The notes under the pieces were generated by a model, which was not told where the DNA came from, did not search any database, and worked only from the letters and a program-made list of their open reading frames with translations. Source: PALSA-1004 sp963829085 (GTDB lineage: Bacteria; Pseudomonadota; Gammaproteobacteria; Burkholderiales; SG8-41). Taken from it: a stretch of 64,000 nt of DNA. Position numbers and translations under genes: made by a program. The stretch is from the NCBI GenBank assembly GCA_963829085.1, contig CAWHHJ010000010.1:124001-188000 (forward strand), in the 5' to 3' direction. Shown here in pieces: positions 1 through 9,668 of this stretch. Position 1 is the stretch's first letter. Each line of letters begins with the position of its first letter.

Positions 1-1
1 C

Positions 2-697
2 AATGTATTTTGCGCGGGCGCCGCGCAGGCAGTGCTTACGCAGATAGCGGAGAAGTTCGAGCGCGACAGCGATCACAAAGTAAACGCGCAATTCGGCGCG
101 GTCGGCGCAATGAAAGAGCGGGTCGTAGCCGGCGAGCCGGCAGACGTGATTGTGCTGACGGGGGCGCTGATCGACGAGTTGAGTCAACAAGGTTTGGTCG
201 CCGAAGGTTCACGCGTCGATCTGGGCAAGGTCGGCACCGGTGTCGCAGTGCGCGCCGGCACGCCGATGCCGGATGTAACCAACAACGACGTCTTTCGCGG
301 CAACCTGCTCGCTGCGAAACGAATCCTGTGCCCCGACCCGGCGGTGGCTACCGCCGGTAAAGTAGTGCTGAGCGCGCTTGATAAGCTCGGCATCGCCGAT
401 AAAGTGAAATCGCACCTGAAGTTCTTTCCGAATGGCTATGCGGCGATGAATGCGCTTGCGGAAAGCAGCGGGCTGCTTGAAATGGGCATCACTCAGATCA
501 CTGAGATCGTCGCTAATGAAGGCGTGACTCTGGTTGGGCCGTTGCCGGCTGAATTGCAGAGCATCGCGATTTATTCGGTAGGTGTGGCCGCGGCTTCAAC
601 CGAGCGCGAGGCGGCGGACGAATTCATCCGGCGTCTGACCGGATTCAATGCGCAAACAATCCTCAGCGCAGCGGGCTTCGAAATCGGACAGATTTAG
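2..697 (+). CDS. ModA-like molybdate/substrate-binding protein, 5' end cut by window
   Basis: The reading frame is open from base 2, so the N-terminus (signal peptide and first residues) lies outside the window; 231 residues are visible. The visible part starts with an 'AGAAQAVLTQIAEKFE' stretch and continues through 'GEPADVIVL', the pattern of the ModA/extracellular solute-binding protein type 2 family. These proteins act in the periplasm and hand an oxyanion or small organic ligand to an ABC permease. No permease or ATPase gene is visible. The gene lies 83 nt upstream of a MmgE/PrpD gene in the same direction, and standalone ModA-like proteins do occur with catabolic genes, so the ligand may be organic rather than molybdate (inference). 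GTG at 32 is an internal codon, not the start. Confidence 0.8.
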   Translation, partial: NVFCAGAAQAVLTQIAEKFERDSDHKVNAQFGAVGAMKERVVAGEPADVIVLTGALIDELSQQGLVAEGSRVDLGKVGTGVAVRAGTPMPDVTNNDVFRGNLLAAKRILCPDPAVATAGKVVLSALDKLGIADKVKSHLKFFPNGYAAMNALAESSGLLEMGITQITEIVANEGVTLVGPLPAELQSIAIYSVGVAAASTEREAADEFIRRLTGFNAQTILSAAGFEIGQI

Positions 698-780
698 CGC
701 AGCGCTCAACCGCGCATACAAGAAAACATCCGGCGGCGATGCCGGCGGGTAAAACCGACGATGTACAAGGGAGAAGTGGC

Positions 781-2154
781 ATGAGCAGCACTGCGCAAGT
801 GTCGTCCGTAAGCGAACGGCTCGTTGACTGCGTAGCAGCAGTTCGTGTTGATAATCTGCCGTCAGCAGTGCGGAATCGGACGCAGGAACTGCTTGTCGAC
901 GCGCTGGGCTTGTGTGTCGCGGCACGCAATACGGACTATATCCGTGCGCTCGTCGCCAGCGTCGATCGCGCCGGCGCTTGCAGCGCCATCGGACACAGCG
1001 GCACGTTCAGCGCGGAAGACGCGGCGATGATCAATGGCACCGCCGCACACGGCGAAGATTTCGACGATACGTTTGAAGGCGGTCCCGTGCACAGCAGCGC
1101 AGTGATCGTCCCGGCAGTGCTTGCGGCGTGCGAGCGCTTCGATCGTGATGGCCGTGCGGCGCTGCTCGGCATGGCGGTCGGCATCGAAGCGTTATGCCGG
1201 TTGAGCACAGTGATTCCGAAAGCGATACACAAGGCCGGCTTTCACCCGACGAGTATATTGGGCTCGATGGCGTCCGCGCTGGCCGTGTCTACAGCACTCG
1301 GGCTCAATCGCAGACAGACTGTGGACGCGCTTGGTATCGCGGGCAGCATGGCGGCCGGCATTATCGAGTATCTGGCGGAGGGCGCGTGGACCAAGCGGCT
1401 GCACGCCGGGTGGGCTGCACGCATCGGCCTGCACGCGTCGCGCATCGCGCAGCACGGGTTCCTCGGGCCCCGCACCGTGTTCGAAGGGACGCATGGTCTT
1501 TTCTACGCATTCGCGCGCAATGCAAACGGCGATTACGACGCGGTCACTCGCAACTTCGGTAAAGAGTGGCTGATGACGAGCATCACTTTTAAACCGTACG
1601 CCACGGGTACGATGAATCAGCCTTATATCGACTGTGCGCTGCGCCTCGCGCGCAAAGGATTCAATGCTGACGATGTCGCGGATGTGCTTTGCGAGACAGC
1701 GGAAGGTTATGTGCATCGTCTGTGGGACCCGTTGCCCGACAAGCAGAAGCCTGCCAACGATTACGCCGCAAAATTCAGCGCGCCGTTTAATGTTGCCGTC
1801 GCCTTCGTCACCGGCAGCGCCGGTCTCGAGGCATTCAGTGAAAAAACGGTCCGCGATCCGCGTATTCTCGCGCTGGCAGGCAAGGTGCGCTACATCGTTG
1901 ATCCGAACAATCCATATCCGAAAGCCTTTACCGGACATGTGAAAATGACGCTAAAAGACGGGCGCGTGTTCGAAGAGCGCCAGCCGCATATCCGCGGCGG
2001 CGTGCATGAGCCGTTGTCGCGTGAAGACATCGAGCAGAAATTTCGGGGCAACGTCGCATACGGCGGCTGGAGTGATGCACGCGCCACACAGTTCCTGCAG
2101 TTCGCGCAGTCGCTGTTCGACGGCAAGCTTGATCTCTCACCCTTTCGCGCATAA
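781..2154 (+). CDS. MmgE/PrpD family protein
   Basis: This 457-residue protein matches the MmgE/PrpD family (2-methylcitrate dehydratase and cis-aconitate decarboxylase relatives), cytosolic lyases acting on tricarboxylic or related acids. Family signs are 'HGEDFDDTF' near the N-terminus, where the active-site region of the helical domain lies, 'GFHPTSILG', and 'AGWAARIGLHASRIA' in the middle. I chose ATG 781 because GGGAGAAG sits just upstream; an in-frame ATG at 739 has no such site. It is followed by an acyl-CoA dehydrogenase and an acyl-CoA ligase, which suggests degradation of a carboxylic acid through a CoA thioester. The substrate cannot be read from sequence. A second, divergent paralogue lies at 37099-38505. 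Confidence 0.87.
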   Translation: MSSTAQVSSVSERLVDCVAAVRVDNLPSAVRNRTQELLVDALGLCVAARNTDYIRALVASVDRAGACSAIGHSGTFSAEDAAMINGTAAHGEDFDDTFEGGPVHSSAVIVPAVLAACERFDRDGRAALLGMAVGIEALCRLSTVIPKAIHKAGFHPTSILGSMASALAVSTALGLNRRQTVDALGIAGSMAAGIIEYLAEGAWTKRLHAGWAARIGLHASRIAQHGFLGPRTVFEGTHGLFYAFARNANGDYDAVTRNFGKEWLMTSITFKPYATGTMNQPYIDCALRLARKGFNADDVADVLCETAEGYVHRLWDPLPDKQKPANDYAAKFSAPFNVAVAFVTGSAGLEAFSEKTVRDPRILALAGKVRYIVDPNNPYPKAFTGHVKMTLKDGRVFEERQPHIRGGVHEPLSREDIEQKFRGNVAYGGWSDARATQFLQFAQSLFDGKLDLSPFRA

Positions 2155-2256
2155 GGCTTCACGTCTTCCGGTGCGTCTTTGTGCTCGCCGCATGTTCGGG
2201 CGAGTGATTACCGAACGACGCTTGGTGCGACTGCCGCGATCGCGAGGTGCCGCCGC

Positions 2257-3923
2257 ATGACATTCGTGCAAACGCCGCCCCAGCTCCGCAATCAGTATTC
2301 GGGTGACGGGGCGCTGCAGGAATTGCTTATACGCGCCTTGCCGCGTGATGTGCTGGAGGACATCAAGGATTCGCTTGCCGTTATGGGTGAGCGTGCCGGC
2401 GACGAATTGTATGCAATGCAGCTTGCCGACCGGCGCCATGAGCCTGAACTCATGCAGTGGGACGCGTGGGGCAATCGCATCGATCGCATTGAGGTGTCGC
2501 CGCTGTGGCGCGTCGCCGAGCGTATGGCGGCAGAACAAGGCCTCGTCGCTATCCCGTATGAGCGAAAGCACGGCGCTTATTCGCGCCTGCACCAGTTCGC
2601 GCTGGCTTATCTCTTTCATGCCGTCCACTGATTTCTACGGCTGCCCGCTTGCGATGACTGACGGCGCGGCTCGCGTGTTGCTTGATTCGGGAAACGAAAA
2701 GTTAATTGCGCGCGCAGTGCCCCATTTGACCGCGCGCGCGCCGGCTGACTTCTGGACGAGCGGTCAGTGGATGACCGAAAGCATCGGCGGCTCCGACGTC
2801 GGTCTGACAGAAACCGTTGCCCGCCGCGACAACGGTGACTGGCGGCTGACGGGCCGGAAGTGGTTCACGTCCGCTGTCACTTCGCAGATGGCGCTTACGC
2901 TTGCGCGGCCGGAAGGTAATCCGTCCGGCGGTAAAGGCCTGGCGCTGTTTTATGTGGAAATGCGTGACGCCGATGGGAAGTCAAACAACATTCGAGTGAG
3001 CCGACTCAAGGATAAGCTCGGCACACGCAAGGTGCCGACTGCCGAGCTTGACCTCGACGGCGTATCCGCACAACTCGTGCAAGGCGACCGCGATGGCATC
3101 CGCAATATCGCACCGTTGCTCAACATCACGCGCACGTGGAACAGCGTAAGTGCGGTCGCATTCATGCGGCGTGGACTGGCGCTGGCACACGACTATGCGC
3201 ACTGCCGTGTTGCGTTTGGCGCACCGCTCGCGCGCAAGCCGCTGCACATCGACACGATGGCAGGTCTTGAAGCGGAGTGTCAGGGTGCGCTGCAGTTAGC
3301 GTTCTTCGTCGTCGAACTGTTGGGGCGCAGCGAAGCCGGCCGCGCCAGTGAAGCTCAATTGACACTACTTCGTTTGCTCACGCCGGTTACGAAGCTGACG
3401 ACCGCAAAGCAGGCGGTTGCCGTGATCTCGGAAGTAATCGAGTCGTTCGGCGGCGCGGGTTATGTGGAAGACACCGGACTGCCAGTGTTGTTGCGCGATG
3501 CGCAGGTACTGCCGATCTGGGAGGGAACGACCAATGTTCTCTCTCTCGCGACGCTGCGCGCGGCTTCGGCGGCCGGCGGCATAGATGTGGTGGCAAGGGA
3601 GGCGCGGCTGCGTGTTGCAAGGGGTGAGGGAGCCGAGCCTCTTGCGGATGTCGGCAACGATCGAACGCACGCTTGAAACAGCCGCCGCATGGATAAAACC
3701 ATCCGAAGACAAAGAAGCAAGCGTGGTGGAGGCTGGTGCGCGCCGTTTCGCGTTGACGGTTGGACGCACGTTGGAGCTCGCGTTGCTTGTCCGCCAGGCG
3801 CAATGGGCGCTCGACAATCAGCGTGGTTCGCGCGCGCTTGCGGCGGCGCGCCGGTTTGCAGCGTCTCCGTACAATCTCATCGTGCCCATCGCTGCCGACG
3901 ATTCGAGCGCGCTGTTCGCATAG
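2257..3923 (+). pseudogene. AidB-like acyl-CoA dehydrogenase, broken by two +1 frameshifts
   Basis: Three successive frames join into one acyl-CoA dehydrogenase of about 554 residues, the normal length of the AidB/long acyl-CoA dehydrogenase group. These FAD enzymes oxidise acyl-CoA esters to enoyl-CoA. Frame 1 (ATG 2257) carries the N-terminal helices up to 'ALAYLFH'. Frame 2, from about 2620, carries 'FYGCPLAMTDGAA', 'QWMTESIGGSDVG' and the 'PIWEGTTNVLSL' motif near the flavin. Frame 3, from about 3630, carries the C-terminal helices ending 'IAADDSSALFA'. Each junction is repaired by removing one base, around 2612-2625 and 3615-3640. It is either a real pseudogene or two indel errors; I favour errors because many genes here show the same change. 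It sits between MmgE/PrpD and an acyl-CoA ligase. Confidence 0.8.
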
Positions 3924-3995
3924 TGCGCGCTTTGAACTTTCGGCTGGCATCGAGAGGGCGGTTGCCGACATGGTGATGAATTAAGGCGCTTGCTT

Positions 3996-5607
3996 ATGCA
4001 AAGCACGATGATGGACTTTCCGCTGACGCTTGCGCACATCCTCCAGCGCGCTGGGCGTTTGTTCGCGACACAGAAGATCGTATCGCGGCTGCCGGACAAG
4101 TCGCTGCATCGTTACAGCTACAGCGACTTCCATCGTCGCACGCTGGCACTCGCCGGCGCTCTGCAGCACGCGGGAATCCAACCGGGCGACCGCGTTGCCA
4201 CGCTCATGTGGAACCATTATGCGCACCTCGAGGCTTATTTCGCCATCCCGTGTGCCGGCGCGGTGCTGCATACGCTCAACCTGCGCCTGCATCCTGATGA
4301 CATTGCGTACATCGCAAACCATGCGGGCGACCGCTTCCTTATCGTCGATGATGTATTGCTCCCGCTTCTGGAGAAATTCAGCGCCCGCGTTGCTTTCGAG
4401 CGCGTGATTGTCGTGTCACAGAGCGGTGGAACAATTGCTTCCCCATACATTGATTATGAAAAATTTATCGCCGGTGCCGGGGCGTTCGCGCCGCCTTCGT
4501 TGAACGAGAATGACGCCGCGGGTATGTGCTACACCTCCGGCACAACAGGCAGACCTAAGGGCGTCGTGTATTCTCATCGTGCAATCGTCCTGCATTCGAT
4601 GACGTGCGCGATGGGCAACACGCTGGGGCTTACTCAGGGTGATTCTTTGTGTCCGGTCGTGCCGATGTTTCACGTCAATGCGTGGGGCCTGCCGTTCACG
4701 GGATTGATGGTCGGCTGTAAGCTCGTATTGCCGGGACCGCATCTCGATGCGACGAATCTGCTCGACTTGTATGAGTGCGAGAGTGTGACCGTCACGCGCC
4801 GGCGTGCCTACCATATGGATGGGAATTTTGCAGGCGATTGAAAAAGAGCCCGGGCGATGGAAGCTCACGCCTGCGATGCGCATGATCGTTGGCGGCGCCG
4901 CAGCCCCTGAGTCGATGATCCGCGCGTTCGATCGCTTTAATCTGCACGTGCTGCATGCGTGGGGCATGACAGAAACTACGCCCCTCGGCAGCACCTGTTA
5001 TCTGAAAGAGCATATGCACGCACTGCCGGAGAACGAGCGCTATGCGTATCGGGCAAAACAGGGCCTGCCGGCGCCGTTTGTGGAAATGCGCGCGATGACG
5101 CCGCAAGGTGAAACACCGTGGGACGGCACTACGATGGGAGAACTGCAGGTACGCGGACCGTGGATTGCGGCGGCGTATTACAACCTCGCCGAGGAGTCCG
5201 ATAAGTGGACGGCGGATGGCTGGTTTCGCACGGGCGATGTCGTCACCATCGATGGCGAAGGCTACGTCAAGATCACCGATCGCACGAAAGACCTGATCAA
5301 ATCGGGCGGCGAGTGGATCAGCTCGCTCGATCTCGAAAACGCCATCGTGTCACACCCGGATGTGCAGGAGGCCGCCGTCATTGGTATCGCGCATCCGAAA
5401 TGGGATGAGCGGCCGATTGCGGTCGTGGTACTCAAGCCCGATGCATCCACCAATGAGCAGGAACTGCGCGATTATCTCGCGCCTAAGTTCGCCCGTTTGT
5501 GGCTGCCCGACGCGTATGTGTTCGTCAATGAGATTCCACGCACTTCGACCGGAAAAATGATGAAAGCGCGGCTGCGTGAACAGTTTCACGATTGGCGCTG
5601 GCCGTAG
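3996..5607 (+). pseudogene. AMP-forming acyl-CoA synthetase (AlkK-like), one +1 frameshift
   Basis: Two frames form an ATP-dependent acyl-CoA ligase of 536 residues after removing one base, typical of medium/long-chain fatty acid CoA ligases. The P-loop 'YTSGTTGRPKGVV' lies in the first half. The second half has 'GMTETTP', the adenylate-binding 'GWFRTGDV', the hinge 'DRTKDLIKSGGEW' and the C-terminal lysine motif 'TSTGKMMKAR'. The break is at 4795-4799: dropping one C from 'acgcgccggc' restores the conserved 'VTAGVPTIWMGIL'. ATG 3996 is preceded by AAGG about 10 nt upstream. It would activate the acid oxidised by the preceding dehydrogenase. All catalytic motifs are intact, so the frameshift is more likely an assembly error than decay. 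Confidence 0.85.
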
Positions 5608-5840
5608 GCTGCGCGCCTTAGGGTTCCTGCGCTTTGCGCTAATGACGAACGCATGGACAGCGGTGTGGACCGTCACTAAACCACGATTGCTCGCTGGCTA
5701 AGTCATTGCACTACGGGCAGAATAGGCTCGGCGATGCCAAACGCTGAACAGGGAAGCGGATGCGCGAGTATGGCGATATCCGCGACGGGAAAGCAGATCG
5801 GCGGCTTTAGTCTGCCGACATAAAAAGTTAGATAAAACCG

Positions 5841-7148
5841 GTGGAAATTCTTAATTACCGCAACTCGCTGCCCCTCGGCTCGATGCTGCTCGAGTACCGG
5901 CTCGAGTCCGTGCTCGGTTCAGGCGGATTCGGTTTGACATACTTGGGCTATGACACTCACCTCGAGACCAAGGTCGCGATCAAAGAATACCTGCCGGTCG
6001 AGCTTGCCGTGCGGGCGCCGGACGGCTGTATTGTCCCGGTAAGTTCAGGCACCGAGTTCAATTACACGTGGGGTCTCGACCGTTTCCTGCAGGAGGCGCG
6101 TGTTCTCGCAAAATTCACGCATCCTAATATCGTGTCGGTGGCGCGCTATTTCGAAGCAAACGGCACTGCCTACATGGTCATGAACTATGAGTCCGGATTG
6201 TCGTTGAGCCAGATGCTGAGACGCATCCCGCGTCCCGACGAAGCGATGCTCACGCGCATACTCATGCCGCTGCTCGATGGTCTGCATGCGGTCCATGAGG
6301 AGGGTTTTCTGCATCGCGATATCAAGCCGTCGAACATATTCATACGCGATACCGGGGTGCCAGTCCTGCTTGATTTCGGCGCCGCGCGCCTCGCAGTAGG
6401 TGGTGTAACGCGCACGATGACCTCGATACTGACGCCGGGATATGCGCCCCTGGAGCAATACTCGAAGGAAGGCAATCAGGGCCCGTGGACCGACGTATAT
6501 TCACTGGCTTCGGTGATGTATCGTGCGGTCGTCGGCGACCATCCACCCGATGTCGTGACGCGCCTCAAAGAAGATATCGTGCTGCCGTCTTTGATTCAAG
6601 CGCGCGACCGTTTCAGCACGACTTTTCTGCATGGCATCAACCGCGGGATGGAAGTGGAGGAGAAAAAACGTCCGCAAACGGTGCCGCAGTGGAAGGCAAT
6701 GTTTACCGGCGAGGCGTATGTTCCGCGCGAGGCCCCTCATTCGGCGCCGATGAGCGGACCGATGTTGACGCTGAATACGGCCATTGAGGCCCTCGGCAAA
6801 CAGAACGACGAGCCGCCGACGACTGAAGTCATCGAGCCGACGAGCAGGCGCCCGTCGATGTCCCAGCTGACGTGGTTCGCTGCTGGTACTTTGGCGCTGT
6901 TCCTCGTGGTCGGCGGCGAACGGCTGTTCGAGCGCTATTCATCGGATACGCGTGAGCGGGCGCCAGCCGCGGGCGAAAAACCCAAGCTGACGCCGCGCGA
7001 ATTCTATGTACTCGACCGCGATCGCAGTGGTTATCTGACGCCCGACGAGGTGGCAGGCGATGCCATGCTTGAACAGAACTTCAATAAAATCGATAAAAAC
7101 CAGGACGGCCGGATTTCGCTGGAAGAGTTTACGAATTTTTCGCAGTGA
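5841..7148 (+). CDS. Membrane-anchored Ser/Thr protein kinase with C-terminal EF-hands
   Basis: This 435-residue protein begins with a eukaryotic-like (Hanks-type) kinase domain at about residues 18-300. It has the glycine loop GSGGFG (26-31), ATP-binding K48, helix-C E85, catalytic HRD (158-160) followed by IKPSN, and DFG (178-180), so it should be active. A single membrane helix follows at about 348-365. The tail carries two calcium-binding loops: 'DRDRSGYLTPDE' (392-403) and 'DKNQDGRISLEE' (418-429), with acidic residues at the expected positions. With the kinase inside the cell, the EF-hands lie on the far side of the membrane, so calcium or another divalent ion outside the cytosol may control the kinase (inference). 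GTG 5841 is the earliest start after an in-frame TAG at 5829. Confidence 0.9.
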   Translation: MEILNYRNSLPLGSMLLEYRLESVLGSGGFGLTYLGYDTHLETKVAIKEYLPVELAVRAPDGCIVPVSSGTEFNYTWGLDRFLQEARVLAKFTHPNIVSVARYFEANGTAYMVMNYESGLSLSQMLRRIPRPDEAMLTRILMPLLDGLHAVHEEGFLHRDIKPSNIFIRDTGVPVLLDFGAARLAVGGVTRTMTSILTPGYAPLEQYSKEGNQGPWTDVYSLASVMYRAVVGDHPPDVVTRLKEDIVLPSLIQARDRFSTTFLHGINRGMEVEEKKRPQTVPQWKAMFTGEAYVPREAPHSAPMSGPMLTLNTAIEALGKQNDEPPTTEVIEPTSRRPSMSQLTWFAAGTLALFLVVGGERLFERYSSDTRERAPAAGEKPKLTPREFYVLDRDRSGYLTPDEVAGDAMLEQNFNKIDKNQDGRISLEEFTNFSQ

Positions 7149-7169
7149 TCGTGCGCCGCAAGCAGCACA

Positions 7170-8087
7170 TTATTCCGGCGCGAGCAGGAAATCTTTGACC
7201 ACCTTGATCTGATCGTCTGCCATGAGCATCGGCGCATGGCCGATGCCCGCAAATTCCACGAGGCGGGCACGCGGGCCGCGCTTCTGCATCTCTTCCGCGG
7301 TTGGCTTTAAGAGCAGATCCGATTGTGCGCCGCGAACAACCAGGGTGGGGCAGGTAATCGCGTCCCACGAGCTCCAGAGATCGATATCGTTGGGCGGGCC
7401 GGCGCGGAACGGCGCAGCAATCTCCGGATCGTAGCGCAGGCCCCATGCGCCGTCTTCGAACTGGCGCGAGCTATGCAAAGACAGATGGTGCCATTGCGTA
7501 TCCGTCAACGGCCCGAACGGCGCCGAGATTTGTCGAATATAAGCGTCCAGCTCCTCGAACGTCTTGAAGCGCGGGCTCTTGCCCACGTATAAGCCGATGC
7601 GCTCGAGAGAAGCCTTAGGTATGAACGGTCCGACATCGTTTACGACAAGCCGGCGTATCGGCGTGTCGGGCTGGGCGGCGAGCAGCATTCCCAGTATGCC
7701 GCCCATCGAGGTGCCGACCCAATAAACTGTCCGCGATCCGTAGCGCCGGCGGAGGAAATTGCCAAGCTTGCCAAGCCAGCCGCCAGACGCAGGCCACGCG
7801 GTCGCCCGCGCGATCACCGCATTCATGTCGGCCAGATACTGCGGATAACTATAGTCGCCTGCATTCTTCAGCCACGCGCTGCGTCCGCGTCCGGCGACGT
7901 CCGGACACACGACGCGAAATGCGCCTTCAAGCGACTGTGCGAGAAAATCGAAATCGCGGCAATTGCGCGTCAAGCCGTGAACGCAGATAACGACGCGCTG
8001 GCTCGCGGGGTCTCCCCAGTCGGTGTAGAAAAGCTTGTGAAAGCCGTGAGCGCTCAAGCCCAGTACGACATCCGTGCGCATATTCAT
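7170..8087 (-). CDS. Alpha/beta hydrolase
   Basis: This is a 305-residue alpha/beta-fold hydrolase. It has the oxyanion-hole region 'VCVHGLTRN', the nucleophile elbow GTSMGG containing the catalytic Ser, and near the C-terminus 'GIGHAPML' with the catalytic His; the acid is probably the Asp in 'RGAQSDLLL'. I placed the start at ATG 8087 because the neighbouring GIDE gene ends at 8114 on the same strand; a longer frame back to 8171 would overlap it. The substrate is unknown; esters or lactones are typical. No signal peptide is visible, so it is probably cytosolic. It may be transcribed together with the GIDE-LemA pair upstream. Confidence 0.87.
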   Translation of the reverse strand: MNMRTDVVLGLSAHGFHKLFYTDWGDPASQRVVICVHGLTRNCRDFDFLAQSLEGAFRVVCPDVAGRGRSAWLKNAGDYSYPQYLADMNAVIARATAWPASGGWLGKLGNFLRRRYGSRTVYWVGTSMGGILGMLLAAQPDTPIRRLVVNDVGPFIPKASLERIGLYVGKSPRFKTFEELDAYIRQISAPFGPLTDTQWHHLSLHSSRQFEDGAWGLRYDPEIAAPFRAGPPNDIDLWSSWDAITCPTLVVRGAQSDLLLKPTAEEMQKRGPRARLVEFAGIGHAPMLMADDQIKVVKDFLLAPE

Positions 8088-8113
8088 CTCGAGTTTTTCA
8101 CAGAGCGGGAATT

Positions 8114-9002
8114 CTAGACGAGGGCGCCCGCAGTGCCGAGTGCGCCGACGAATATTGCGGCGTGAGCCCATGACCAGAGCTGATAGCGTAAGCGCAGTTT
8201 CGCCGGCAGCTCGTTGGAGATGAGAAACAACCGCCCGTCGCCCGGGGCGCGCAATACATGCGTTCCCGGGTTCAACTGCGTTTCCCTGTGTGCCGTTTCG
8301 ACTTCACGTATCGCCTGGCGGCGCGCGAGCTCCCACTCCTTGAGATCGAGCTTGCCATCCCGGTTGAGATCGAAACGCTTGAGAAGTTGCGGCTGATCTG
8401 TTTTCCAGTCGGCAAGCAGCGCACCGACGTCAGCGTTGATATCACGACTGTCGTACGCAGTACCTTAAAGTGACGAAGTCACCGAGCGCATAAATGACAT
8501 CGCGCGGCAACAGCAGCCACTCGGTGTAGCGATAACTACCGCTCGTCCATGTCTGCTTGCGCGAGCAGATGACCTCAGCGTTTGCAGGGTCAATGATGCA
8601 TTGTCCACTGGCGTCATTGACGAGGAACGGGTCGTCGCTGATGCCGGAATCGTGAAGCGACCACTTGTCATCAGCGGACTTCTCATGAACCTCGTAACGG
8701 AACCAGACGCACACCACATTCGTGAGCTGTGACGTAAGCGGCACGCCGGACGGCGCCTCGGCGCGGCCGCTGATTTCCACATAGCCTTGCGCCGCCGTCG
8801 CTATGTTGGACAGTGGCGTGTCTGCGATCTGCCGCATGCGCCGGTAGTTGGCTATCCACGCGGCCAGACTGACACATGCCATCGCGACCAGCGCATATGG
8901 CCAGGCCCGCGCATTGCGTGACTGCGCAGCAGCTGCAAAGATGAGGAAGTGAATGCCGCCGGTGAGCCAGTTAGCAGACTGACTACGCCACCAGCTGCGC
9001 AT
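8114..9002 (-). pseudogene. GIDE-domain (MUL1-like) membrane protein with EF-hand, one +1 frameshift
   Basis: Two overlapping frames make a 295-residue protein after removing one base near 8462 (an extra T on the coding strand after AGG). The N-terminal half has two hydrophobic helices and then the GIDE domain, known from the mitochondrial ligase MUL1 and from bacterial proteins, with 'VEISGRAEAP', 'VWFRYEV', 'ICSRKQTWTSG' and 'YRYTEWLLLP'. Bacterial members lack the RING finger, and none is visible here. The second frame continues 'DSRDINADVGALLADW', then an EF-hand loop 'DLNRDGKLDLKE', and ends in a hydrophobic stretch before TAG at 8114-8116. It lies 24 nt after lemA; the LemA-GIDE pairing is common in bacteria. 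Its role is unknown, with envelope stress plausible. Confidence 0.78.
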
Positions 9003-9026
9003 AGCGTGGCATAACTCGCAACATCG

Positions 9027-9599
9027 TTACTTGAAGAGCTCCGTAACGTTGGCGTCCGACTTGTCGGCCGCCTCGAACTCGAGCATTTGTGCAGGTCTGA
9101 AATTGAACATGCCTGCGATCACCGCATCGGGAAACTGTTCGATGCGCACATTATTGATATTTGCTGACTCGTTATAAAACTCGCGGCGGTCGGCAATCGC
9201 ATTCTCGAGACCGGAGATGCGGCCCTGCAATTGCAAAAAGGTCTGGTTCGTCTTTAGATCCGGATACTGCTCGGCAACCGCAAACAGATGGCCGACGCTC
9301 GCGCGCAAGCCCGATTCCGCGGTTCCGAGCGCGCCGATGTCTTGTGATTCACGGGCGCTGAACACGCGCGAGCGCGCGTCGATCACTTTCTGCAGTGTGC
9401 CCTGCTCAAATTTCATATACTGCTTGCACGTTTCTACCAGTTTCGGCAGCTCGTCATGGCGCTGCTTGAGCAGCACATCGATGTTCGCCCACGACTTCGC
9501 CACATTATGTTTGACCTGGACGAGGTTGTTGTAAATCATGACGAGGTAGATGAGCGCCAACGCCGCCACGGCCAGCAAAACGATCGCAGTGATGCCCAC
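9027..9599 (-). CDS. lemA: LemA family protein
   Basis: This 190-residue protein has one N-terminal membrane helix (about residues 3-22) followed by the long helical LemA domain with 'YNNLVQVKHNVAKSWANIDVLLKQRHDELPKL' features such as the paired Asn and the RHDELP turn. The C-terminus has the family pattern 'NxxIEQFPDxxIA' and 'MLEFEAAD'. I chose GTG 9599 because GGGGAGAG precedes it by five bases; an upstream ATG at 9632 lacks a site. LemA proteins sit in the inner membrane with the helical bundle outside; their function is not settled. It is translated just before the GIDE-domain gene, which supports a joint envelope function. Confidence 0.92.
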   Translation of the reverse strand: MGITAIVLLAVAALALIYLVMIYNNLVQVKHNVAKSWANIDVLLKQRHDELPKLVETCKQYMKFEQGTLQKVIDARSRVFSARESQDIGALGTAESGLRASVGHLFAVAEQYPDLKTNQTFLQLQGRISGLENAIADRREFYNESANINNVRIEQFPDAVIAGMFNFRPAQMLEFEAADKSDANVTELFK

Positions 9600-9668
9600 G
9601 CTGTCTCTCCCCAGAAAACGCAATGGCGGCAAAGTATAGCATCGGCATTGCAGTCGCTTCGTGACGAA

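Noticed and set aside
1192..1938. A 248-codon leftward open frame inside MmgE/PrpD
   Set aside because: Antisense shadow of a conserved gene; no ribosome site or family pattern.
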